Below are positions 1 to 9,843 of a stretch of DNA of 64,000 nucleotides, in pieces. The position numbers were made by a program, and so were the translations under genes. The stretch's first letter is position 1; each line of letters starts with the position of its first letter. A model generated the notes under the pieces. That model saw nothing but the letters and a program-made list of their open reading frames with translations, did not search any database and was not told the DNA's origin. The DNA is from Trichoplax adhaerens (Eukaryota > Placozoa > Uniplacotomia > Trichoplacea > Trichoplacidae), in NCBI RefSeq assembly GCF_000150275.1, contig NW_002060949.1, positions 5,021,193-5,085,192 of the forward strand. Reading direction: 5' to 3'.

Positions 1-84
1 AACCGTAACTACCAACAGCTTAAAGGCGGAGTCAATCATGCGCAACATGCGGCATATATGAAACCATTTCTTCAAAGTATGTAA
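1..84 (+). CDS. partial 3' terminal exon of an unidentified gene
   Basis: The window opens in frame 1 with 27 sense codons ending ..AAYMKPFLQSM and a TAA stop at 82-84. The reading is balanced and non-repetitive, unlike the AT-rich sequence that follows, and looks like the C-terminus of a gene whose remainder lies to the left of the window. No domain can be assigned from so short a tail. It could also be chance, since 27 open codons are not rare. There is no clear poly(A) signal immediately downstream. Confidence 0.35.
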   Translation, partial: NRNYQQLKGGVNHAQHAAYMKPFLQSM

Positions 85-1845
85 ACTAATTTAAGACTAA
101 ATGATAATTTTATACCACTTAACAGGTGCTAATTCAGTTTATTCTTGTACAATGTACAACCTGTCAAAATCCGGTATTCATTTGTTCAGTTTCAACTAAT
201 TTTGGGTTAGTATCGGTGTTAAAGAAGTTTTAACAAAGAGTCATACAGTCAATACTTCTGTATACAGCAAAATGCCTATTGCAGTCCATAAATACAATTT
301 ATGCCTGATGTAATCACCGTATCATATAACAGTACTGTCGTTAAATGACTACAATATAATTCACTTAATTTTATGGCCTATAGCGTATTCTCATATACCG
401 TTTATTAAGCCTCGTACGTTAGTGCACTTATAACATTTTTAATGTACATAACTTGTAAGTACGCTTACTGTAGCATAAATATCATTGCTATTTTATGCAA
501 TTTTAGTACTATATGTATCACAGATATACAATTTTACCCTTCCTAATTATGAGTACTCAAAACCAATTCAACTAAGTCATAAGGATTACAGCTATAATAT
601 GTGCTATTAAAAGTGTTGATCGAAATGTAATGGAATTGACTTACCGTCTGTGTATTGACTTCAAAATTAATAATTAGTACGTCCTTCTGAGCTATCAAAC
701 TAAAATACATCTAATATAGTCTTTTACTGAACGGTAGTTTATCATGAGTTTTTATTGTAGCAAACAGGCTACAGCAGCATGCTTTTTAAATTAAAGGAAA
801 TCAATAACGCTAGATTTTTATCTAATTCTGATCCAAGATTCAGCCAGACTCAATCCCATTCGACCATCATATGAGGAGATATACGGTACAGAATACACGT
901 AATGCAATTTAACTGAAATTAATGGCTAAATTAATAATTTTAAAATTAGTTTATAAAGTTATACCAGTCTTGATCAGTTCTATTAAAAGCAAATTTAGAT
1001 AAAGTTAAAACTTTAGCTCCATATAAATAAGCCTTGGACATATGGAGTCATCATAAGGAAACTGCATCACATTATAGCACCATTCCCACTCATTTCCACT
1101 ATTGAATATGCAAGCTATTATCAAACGTTATGAAATAATGCTAGTACGTAATGTGTAATAAATGTACTGTGCATACATCTGTACGAAAGTAGCACGCATA
1201 AATTTACTACTGTACAGGAAATTGAGATAATAGCACCGAAATAATCTATTATTCTCATTATTTTTCCGCACGTACGCGTATGCAGTAAATAAGATCATTT
1301 TTTGCCATCTGTAAAATTTTATTTGTAGGCTACGATGTTGTAGTTTTAACCTGTCTTCACTTACCTATAAAAGCAGCTGTATAAATGATTATTAGATTAC
1401 TTGGTAAATAATAAGGTGAAAGTAGACGATTACTTTTGAGGACATTTTCAGAGCTAAAATTACTAGACTGGACTATATTTTCAACAGAAAATACTCCTAG
1501 TCTTTAATGTAAGGTAATAAAACGAATAGTTTCTCTTTTATATATATATATAACCTATATGCATATACATGTATAAAAGTGTCGTACATATACCATACCG
1601 AAGGTAAATAGCGTTGCATTTTAAAGCAATATACGTATATCTTAAAATCTGAGCACTATTAAAGAATAAAAGATGTGAGTAAAAATTTTAAGATAACATT
1701 TACTGAGTGCTGCACAGCTACAGCCACAAGACCGGTAATGTCTAATTATATTAATCTGTTATATCTGCTACACAGATAGCCAGTCAAGCAGTAGGCAAAC
1801 GAAAACACACGGTCAAAGTTGTTTTACCATGCATATAACATTTCT
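85..1845. other. AT-rich spacer, no gene seen
   Basis: About 1.76 kb between the left-edge exon and the end of the adenosine kinase gene. No open frame with protein-like composition and no convincing splice-linked exons were seen on either strand. It contains a short AT dinucleotide run near 1540-1553. It would hold the 3' ends of the two converging flanking genes. Confidence 0.5.
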
Positions 1846-1850
1846 TTATT
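1845..1850 (-). terminator. poly(A) signal AATAAA overlapping the ADK stop codon
   Basis: Read on the minus strand, the last Gln codon and TAA stop of the adenosine kinase run CAATAAAG, so the canonical hexamer AATAAA overlaps the stop codon. If used, it would give a 3' UTR of only about 10-30 bases. No alternative signal was confirmed further downstream. Confidence 0.4.
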
Positions 1851-2883
1851 GATAGTCATGTTCAGCTGGGAAGGTTATACCAGATCTTTGTAGAATGACA
1901 CGTGCAGCATAAATTCCACAACGAACACATTCAGTTATAGGTTTACCTTGGACCAATTGGCTCAAATAACCACCGGCGAAAGCATCTCCTGCTCCATTAC
2001 TGTCTACAATGTCATCTTGGTTGAGTGGTGGTACAGGAAACTCCATACATTCACCGTCGCGAACTACAATAACTGGATCTTGACTTTGAGTAATGATCAC
2101 GATACGAGGATACTTGGGATTCACCTTGGGCATAGCTGCTATTTTCTTACCAATTTCTTTCAAATCAGAGGTTCCAAACGAATGCTCTTTAGCAAAAACA
2201 TCAAATTCAGTTTCATTACCGAATAAAATATCGATATAAGGGAAAATTCGCATCATGTCGTCCTTGACTAAGGTAATTAGATAAGGTGCGGAAATATTGG
2301 TTGCGAAAATTTTTCCATTGTCGTGGCTGTGCTTAGCGACAGTCATCATGGAGGAGGGTGAAACCTTTAAGAAATAACCTGAAGAATAGTAAATTTTGGC
2401 TTTTTCTACCCAACGCCAATTTTCTTCTTTTAATAAATGCTCTTCCTTGTAATGTTCTGCGGCACCCAAGTTGGCGACTAAGGAACGATGCTTGTCGGTC
2501 AGCAAGACAGCACAAGTTCCAGTTGGTTGTTCCGATGTCTGCATGTAATTGACTCTCAAGCCTTCATTGGTAGCGGCATTAATTAACAGATCAGCGAATT
2601 TATCCTTACCAATACAACCAATGTATGTGGTGACTTGCGGCTGACGTAATAACCACTGGGCTGTACGAATTGAATTTTGCGTAGCACCACCAGCAATAAA
2701 ATCGCATTGATATTTTTGCATCATTTGATCAAATAAAGGCAAGTGTTCCTCACCTGCCAAAATGGCATTATTGGCTTCCAAGTTGTACGCTTGTAGAAAG
2801 CTCTTATCAACAGGAGCGGAAATATCAAGTAATGGGTTACCCATACCAAAAAGTACTCCTTCTGGGATATCTGAATTAGCCAT
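1846..2883 (-). CDS. ADK: adenosine kinase, single exon
   Basis: Adenosine kinase of the PfkB/ribokinase family, which phosphorylates adenosine to AMP with ATP in purine salvage and clears adenosine from the methylation cycle. The 345-residue frame matches the usual length of the short animal isoform and aligns end to end. The N-terminal FGMGNPLLDIS opens the family fold, GGATQNSIRTAQW is the substrate-lid region (PfkB signature 1), QPTGTC lies in the sugar-contact part, and DILFGNETEF is the mid-domain motif. DSNGAGDAFAGG near residue 300 carries the catalytic Asp and anion hole (usually DTNGAGDAF). The ATG is in the expected place, a few residues before FGMGNP. The gene has no introns, unlike every other complete gene in the window, and its base composition looks less AT-biased than its surroundings. 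The protein is probably cytosolic or nuclear; no targeting peptide is visible. Confidence 0.96.
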   Translation of the reverse strand: MANSDIPEGVLFGMGNPLLDISAPVDKSFLQAYNLEANNAILAGEEHLPLFDQMMQKYQCDFIAGGATQNSIRTAQWLLRQPQVTTYIGCIGKDKFADLLINAATNEGLRVNYMQTSEQPTGTCAVLLTDKHRSLVANLGAAEHYKEEHLLKEENWRWVEKAKIYYSSGYFLKVSPSSMMTVAKHSHDNGKIFATNISAPYLITLVKDDMMRIFPYIDILFGNETEFDVFAKEHSFGTSDLKEIGKKIAAMPKVNPKYPRIVIITQSQDPVIVVRDGECMEFPVPPLNQDDIVDSNGAGDAFAGGYLSQLVQGKPITECVRCGIYAARVILQRSGITFPAEHDYQ

Positions 2884-4020
2884 TTCTAATGGAATAAAGT
2901 CAATGGAAAGGGAAGAAGAATTAGAAATACCTAGTCATATGCTAGCCAAAAGGAAAGAGCTTGTTGAAAGCCTTTGCAATTGCAGTCCACTCCCGTTGAC
3001 GCGTTGGGTAATAACAGGTACCTGCTAACGTGTCGAGTTCTGTTTTATAATACTGTATGCTGTAGTAGTCAGTCAGTATAAAAGTATTGCACATGCGTAC
3101 CACCAGTCTAGTCCACCCGGTATCACATGGACTGCTGGTAATTGGCTAGCTCATGGCACTACTGTACTACATTCATACTGAACACTTTACACTTAAAGTG
3201 TACAGTATGGTATAGTGTACTGTACTGTCAATGGAAATTTATATAAGCCCTTGACCTTGCGCACACACGCTGTCTGAGTTCACTGCCGTCAGTAGAATGT
3301 AGACCAGTCTGTAGCTTTAGTGCTGGACTAGTGTACCTACGGTGGGCCAGTTCTTGCCTTTTGGGGATAAAATTTACAATTTTATCTTGAGGCGTTCCTA
3401 GGAACAGTGCACGTAGAGGTAAACGAAATCCCAAATCCCCTGACCTCATTGCAGGTATCTATTCAGGTAAAAGTCCCTCGAGTGCAGCGATATTTTTGGA
3501 ATGGCCGATTTCACCAAGAACATCGCCTCATCAGGAAGAGAAAACAGCAGGGGATACACTCACTCACTACACCACACTGTAACTACAGTGCAGTATGGTG
3601 ACTCCAGAAATCGGACATCATTGCTAGTACTGTAGACTGCATACTGTACGGTACAAAGTCAAAACAAGTCTCAAATAATAATAATAATAAAAATATTAAT
3701 TAATATTTTACTAGCGAATTCCGTGAAAATTCCACGGAATATTGCACTGTACATTATACATGGAGTATTTTAACTTTAAAGTTAATAATTATATTCATTT
3801 ATAATAGTGTGATACACGTACACTCGTACAGTACAATCGCATTAATCGCATTAATATAATTTGATGATTATGACAGCCGGTCTCGATCGTCTCGACAGAG
3901 TACGCAGTGCTGATGGCACTATCCAGCTGCACTCAATCAAACTAGAAATATTCATGATCAATCTCCTTCATAAAAAAATGATTTTAAAATACAGTACATT
4001 GTGACATACAGTATTAGAGC

Positions 4021-4284
4021 ATACTGTACTGTACTGTACAGTACAGTACAGTAGTGTCGTGTACTCTACAGTGTATATACTGTACTGTACAGTATATAAA
4101 TTATTTCCTTTTCTACAAGTACAGTACCAAAAAAATGTTCGCCGCAAAGCACAGAACGTGATGTACAGTGTATAGTACTGTAGGACAAGTACTGTAAGGT
4201 ACAGTACTTAGTACTTACCCGTGAGAAGCCTTTGCTTTTGGGGTTTTTCAATTACAGTACAGTACAGTACAGTACAGTATGCCT
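4021..4284. repeat. TACTG/CAGTA palindromic repeat cluster
   Basis: Runs of alternating TACTG and CAGTA form self-complementary blocks at about 4021-4055, 4076-4100 and 4255-4284. The block near 4076-4100 is a perfect inverted repeat of 12-base arms around a single T. Similar runs recur at about 3200-3230, 4585-4660, 4800-4820 and 59607-59648, which suggests a dispersed low-complexity family and not a unique site. Confidence 0.75.
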
Positions 4285-4304
4285 ATGTCATTGGGGTTAC
4301 AATA

Positions 4305-4757
4305 CACTAGTCTGGACTATGGACTACAGGACTTGACTGATCACTCTTGGACGGACAGACCTTTTCGGCCTCATCTTGACAAAATATTGTTTCAAATACT
4401 TCGTTATGACACTACTTTAGTATGAAGATGGTCGATTTTTACATTCACTGATTTTTTTTAAATTAAGAATATTATGTTGAATTCATACAGTTAAGAAAAA
4501 AACGCTTAACTCTGTGGTTGAATCTTATTATCCATTCCTAAGTTCTGCTTGGAAACAGTCACATAAGATCGTAAAATTTAAAGTGTACTGTACACTGTAC
4601 AGTGTGTACTGTACAGTACTGTACACTGTACAGTACAGTACTGTGTACTGTGTGTACATCATTATTCGATGTTTACGGCCTAATCCATATGAGAAGTCCG
4701 TCTGTCCGAGGGAGTGATCAGTTCAGGTCTTCTCTAGTAGTCCATGGACATTGGACA
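4305..4757. mobile_element. inverted-repeat (MITE-like) element
   Basis: The stretch at about 4308-4361 is matched in reverse complement, imperfectly, by about 4700-4757. Shared cores are ACTGATCACTC with GGACAGAC on the left and the complementary GTCTGTCC with AGTGATCAGT on the right. The interior of about 340 bases has no coding capacity and includes the palindromic block at 4585-4660. This fits a small non-autonomous inverted-repeat element. No target-site duplication or transposase was identified, so the exact ends are uncertain. Confidence 0.45.
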
Positions 4758-4928
4758 TCTTGGACAGTGGACACTCCCGTTGAGACTCCATTGGACAATG
4801 GACAGTACTGTACTGTATTGTAGAAAGGAAGGAAAGCTGTAATAGTCCTTGGTGGCACTATTTTCAAAGTCTCTAGCAGGAACCACAGTACTCTTTCTTT
4901 CGAGTAGTCCATGACAGTTGGGGCATAT

Positions 4929-5045
4929 CAGCATTTATTAGTTATCATGCACTGCACAAATCGCTGAAACGGCTTATATTAGTATGCACAATAAACCATA
5001 TAAGCTGTTTTTCACCGATTTGTACGTGATCACTAACAAATGCTG
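4929..5045. repeat. long foldback hairpin (about 50-base stem)
   Basis: The segment starting CAGCATTTATTAG at 4929 pairs with the segment ending CTAACAAATGCTG at 5045. Other complementary blocks are CAAATCGCTGAAA with TTTTTCACCGATTTG, and GGCTTATATT with AACCATATAAGC. The arms are imperfectly complementary over about 50 bases, with a loop of roughly 12 bases around 4983-4994. It could be a decayed MITE or a transcribed hairpin. Nothing in the sequence shows transcription. Confidence 0.65.
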
Positions 5046-5994
5046 CAACTCTCTAATGACTATACTTAGAAGTTTCGACGATTTTGAGATCATGTTCTGT
5101 ACTTCGAGAACTACGAGATCGCGAGCATTTCTAAAAAAAGTAGAAAAAAATAGTAAGAGACAATTTTAGATAGACTGATGGAAGGCCTCCACTTTCTCTT
5201 CAAATCATCAGTTATTAATGCCAGAATGCAACATGACTATCACGTCCACTACGCTTCTATATGTCTAACTTGAATAAATATAATAAATGGCTTAGATAGT
5301 TATGACAGCGTCGCCCCCAAAAATGAATAATAATAATAAAATGGACTCCTCAGTATAGTTCTCTATTTATTAAAACTAATTTCTCACTAATCAACTTTAT
5401 AGTATAGAATAGTATCAAAACAATTCAAATCGATCAATCAGGAAACAATAGCAATCACTGGAGGATGGATTAGAAAACAGAGAATGTTGCGGCAAAACAA
5501 TTTCTTTTAACGCTGTCAAGAAACGAGAGTAATACAGTTATACATTGTATACATAGAACGTGTATTACTGATGTAGCTCATTGAATGATAACTATAATTA
5601 ATTTGTCACTATTATTTCTTATGGAAGATACAGTAAGTTGATTGCTTTAATTGAAAGCAAGTGTAGCCATTTGTCTGGGGAATAGTCATTGTTACTATGG
5701 TAATTTATTGACTTGCGTATATTCTGTTATTATTATTGAAATCAATGGCGTAGACACTTGTTAGCATTACAATATATCGCTACTTAGATTGGAATAACAT
5801 TCACTATATATCACGCTAACGATGTCAACGTATATAAGGTACATAGACACAGTTTAGCAACTGTTTGAGGAAATCGCGCATTGTTAATTGAATTGCATAG
5901 CAAGAGCATTCAATGCTAACGTGTATTAAAACAGTTGGAATACTATAAGAGGACATTGGCATTGTATTCGAAAATTGGAAGGCATTAATTCATC

Positions 5995-8493
5995 ATGGCT
6001 GGTCACGTACCTAAGGATGCGCTTACCATTAAAGATGTTACTCAAGCTGAATTAAAGTTGTCACAAGTGGAAAAAATCAAATTGATCAATGATGAAATTA
6101 AAGCATTACAAGATTATTGTAATAACTTAGGACTATCGAAGAACGACTTAAGTTCAAGTGCGAAACCCCTTCAAGATTTGTTATGGAGTCAGAAAATGAA
6201 GGGGCGTTTTCGATTCCTGGTTTATCTCGCTATCATAGTTGCTATTTGTAGTATTGCCTACAAGCAACCACATATTCAGAAATCTTGTCATTTCTGGGCT
6301 CGTAAAGCTCAAATATCGGTAAATTAATGAAAGAAATACTGTATAAAATATCCAATCATGATACATCACTGTCTAAATCATTGTAACTCAAAAGAACTTT
6401 TTCGCCTCTGAAATGAGCAACTTCATACATTCTTGAAACCTCTTTGCGATATAATTTGTAGTACAAAAATAACAGGAGTAAAAAATACTGTTAATATACC
6501 ATTTTAAGTATCAGTAAATTAATGCTGAAAGAATAGTTATATTAAATATCGAATCATCCTAGATTACTATACGTAAAAATCACTGTAACTTAAATGTATT
6601 TTCTTTCGCGTGAAGTAAGGAACTTAGTAGATTCTTGAAACCTCTTTGTGACCATAGATTGTACTGTATAGTACTACAAAAAAATAATGATAATATACCT
6701 TGTTCCTGTTCCTAAACAATAACTCTTTACTGTTTTCTATGTCCGACCAGATTCTAAGCTATTGGGACTGGACAAAGCTGTATGATAACGACTGCCTTGT
6801 AGCCAATCCAAGCTTTGTTAACGAAGGAGATGCGATAACGGAAGCGGACTGTGCAGTATGCAAAAAGTACTCGGTGAAAAAAGTCCGTAATATCACTACC
6901 AAATCATTAAACAAGTACTTTTTAACCAAAGACAGACCGGTTGTCGTAGTTGATGTCACCAAGGATTGGCCAGCAAATGAAAAATTCTCCGTTCAGTTTA
7001 TCCGCGAGGTTGCTTAGTTACTTCGTCGTTATGTCGATAGTTAATAGCAGTCCGCTCTATGCAAATAAATCTATTTTTTATCACGTCGATGTTATAAGTA
7101 CTTCTTCAATGTAAAACATATTCTCTTTCCGAACAGCTTTATAACAACAACTCTGCCTTGAAAGATGTCAAACCATGTTCCTTTCGAAGTTCAGATGAAA
7201 GCATTAAATCGCTAGACGATGTATGGGTTGCAATAGACCAAAATGAATACGCCGACGCTGTCTGGTATGTAAATTATGATGTAGTAATTGTTGTAATAAT
7301 AAAGATTGCTATATGTTGAAAATGTACTTCATTAACCTAATCAAGTTTATGCTTATCAATCAAATCCTATGATGATTATTCGCAATAGAATTGACTAATA
7401 GAATTAAATAATTAATAATCGTTAATAGAGCGCAAAGTCTTTGTGTGTTAACGATATCAACCAATCACTAATATAGATTGAAGTAACTGGAATGCTTAAT
7501 ATCGCTTGATAAGAAAAATGTTACATGATCTTATTTGAAAATTTTATTATAAAGCTTTCCTACTAATAGCAATTATATCAAAATTGTATTAATAAGAGAT
7601 CATTTGAGTTAACTGTTGCACATTTTACTACAGTCCTAGAATTATCGTCTCAAATCAGATAAACTACAGTATTCAAGACTCAATATGGATAATCATACGA
7701 ACGTCGAAATTTTTAAATGATGAGGTTATGTAACCAAATATTTCTACTTTTATAGGGAGAACTGTGAGGGACCACCAACAAAAGCTCTTCGAGCTTTCCA
7801 TAGCCGCATTGAAATTTTGCCTATGTCGTGCGAAGGCTCCTCTACGAATTGGGTACTTGTATCCAAGGGCAAGAATCAAGATCAACCAATACTATTCGTA
7901 AGTTCGCATTTAATAGCAATAATCATTATTATTATTTATATCCTGGTTCAAAATAAACCTGATCATTAAGTAGCGTCCAGTAATATTTACACCAGAATAA
8001 AGGTTATACATAAATATCTTATACCTATAGGATGAATTTAGAACGACGGGCATCTTATTTACGCAGGTAACAAATCGTATTGCCTCGATCAACTTTTCAT
8101 TGACACTTCAATACCATCATTTAGTTCAACATAAAGCCAGACTATATTAATTCGTTATTCATTAAACTTAATATCGATTATTTTAGATCACTGGTAAAGG
8201 TGAAATAGAATTAGAACCACATGAAGCATGTGGTAAGATATGCAAAAAACAGAAAGTAACTTTAAATCCTGGCCAAACCGGTTAGTTGATATCCGAAAAT
8301 TCAATAATTTTTTATCTTAATACATTAATGATACTAATAGCCCCCTACATACTACCGCAAACTAAAGGAGTCATTTGTTGTCGTTTTAGTTATCTTTACC
8401 GAGAAGCTTTGGCTACTTTCATATCGACCGCTTTCCGACACGGAAACCACTGGCATCTTAACGACATATCATCAGAATGTTTTCTATAATTAA
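5995..8493 (+). CDS. type II membrane protein with JmjC/cupin-like domain
   Basis: Six exons: 5995-6318, 6751-7008, 7137-7264, 7756-7897, 8187-8280 and 8390-8493. All phases are compatible and give 349 residues. Residues 14-45 are charged and helical, probably a coiled coil. Residues 74-88 (LVYLAIIVAICSIAY) form one membrane segment with basic residues before it, so the N-terminus should be cytosolic and the large C-terminal part luminal or extracellular. The luminal part contains CAVCKKYS, then LNKYFLTKDRPVVVVDVTKDWP, which resembles the N-terminal strand pattern of JmjC/cupin_8 hydroxylases (..PVVI..DWPA). The ending LNPGQTVIFTEKLWLLSYRP resembles a closing cupin strand. I do not see an HxD/E..H iron triad, so it may be a non-catalytic relative. 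The cupin assignment is inferred from motif pattern; the family member was not recognised. Confidence 0.65.
6319..6710 (+). repeat. tandem duplication inside intron 1 that copies the splice donor
   Basis: Two diverged copies of a unit of about 196 bases start at 6319 and 6514. The first begins exactly at the exon 1 donor (GTAAATTAATG) and the second carries the same GTAAATTAATG. Further shared blocks are CTTGAAACCTCTTTG and AATATACC. The intron therefore nearly doubled by tandem duplication and now has a decoy donor at 6514. Confidence 0.75.
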
Positions 8494-9843
8494 CCTCCTT
8501 GCTAATCCACGTTAAATAGTGAATTAGTATAATAAAAACGATAATTTATCTATCAGCTTAGTCTGCTAAAATATGTCTGTTATAGGTCATATATTATCCT
8601 AATATGTTATTCTTAAAATAGATATAAGTATTTGCCAAGCTATTCTGTTATAAATGGCTGCTTTTATTATCGTTATTATATGTGTTGAATCCAGGTAAAT
8701 GAGATATAAATTCTTTATTTCCTATACTGGTTATCATGAACTGATGAAACTTAAATTTCCCTTAATTTAAGCTTTATAGAAGGAAAATGTGTTTATAATA
8801 ATTTCGTGCTAGCATAATCGAGGTTATTTTAGATACATTTGATAAAACCATTGAGAATAACTATATAATAAAGAAATTGCTAACTTAAACTAAGTGATAT
8901 TAGGATTTTCTATTATAGCTATTGAAAGAAAATGATAATTAGTCTATTTTCTATTACTGCAAGCTCAAGCGCCAAAAGCTTGCTACCATGCATTACCATT
9001 AGCACACACTATAGTAATTTCATTCCACTAGAACTCGCGTACCTAAATTTTTGCAATTTTTCTGCTCCATGCTGTATTAAATTACTATATATTGCTTCTC
9101 AAGTTGCAACTATTTGCTATAAATCAATAGAAACGAAATCAATGTGTACTTGACAAGGCTAAAAATTACAGTAATTGCGTTATGCAAAGTCTGAAAAGTA
9201 CTATTACTACTAATGAGTCCGAAAATTAGCTGCTGCAGACTATACAGACAGACAGTTACTCAAATGCGGAGAGACACTTACCAAAATGTCCTAAAATAGG
9301 AATAGCTACCTATATTAATTCAATGTAGGATTGCTCAAGTTTCAGTAGCAGACAGTTTCAATAGATGAATTTTCAATCATAATATATAATTAATTAATCA
9401 CTCACTCATTAGTACTGCATATACTGTATGTTATGGCAAATTTACTAAGTATAAATTGGTAATTTTACCGTATTTTCATACAAACTTATATGTATAACTT
9501 CGGGGGTTAGAGGTCGAGTGGGGCTGGTACCTAAACGTACAGTAGAGACAAGGATACAAACATAAGCTCACAAACACTTACATAGCTAAAAGGATTATTA
9601 TCATTTACTGCATAATTTAGTAAACTTCGTACACTTGATTACACCTAGTAGCTGTAGTCTGGTGATCAGTCAAAAGTCCAAGATAACTCTGGCATAAATA
9701 TCAACAACGTAATCAACTGCAGCAGTAGCACGAGAGAACTCATTTAGTAATTTCAATCTATGCGTATTCATTTTGGCTATTAAAGTTGATCTACTTCCTC
9801 CTCTTAAATATCAGAACCGAATATTGCAAGCCGTCTTAGAAAT
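8494..9843. other. AT-rich spacer
   Basis: About 1.35 kb between the JmjC-like gene and the first acyl-CoA synthetase, both on the plus strand. A 73-codon open frame at 8932-9153 has no recognisable domain and looks like background. The promoter of the synthetase should lie near the right end, but no motif can be defended. Confidence 0.5.

Larger units (their letters stand above)
2884..5994. other. repeat-rich spacer upstream of ADK
   Basis: About 3.1 kb between the divergently placed ADK and JmjC-like genes, so it should contain both promoters. The part up to about 3620 looks less AT-rich and has short open frames on both strands, including one at about 3502 (+) beginning MADFTKNIASSGR. None could be linked by splice sites to a recognisable protein. 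From about 3600 to 4930 the sequence is dominated by TACTG/CAGTA palindromic runs and an inverted-repeat element, followed by a foldback hairpin; these are listed separately. From 5050 to 5994 it is plain AT-rich sequence. Confidence 0.6.

Noticed and set aside
3228-3601. Open frames of 64-73 codons on both strands, and MADFTKNIASSGR from 3502
   Set aside because: No splice-compatible continuation or recognisable family. It may be a 5' exon of an unknown gene, but there is not enough to call it.
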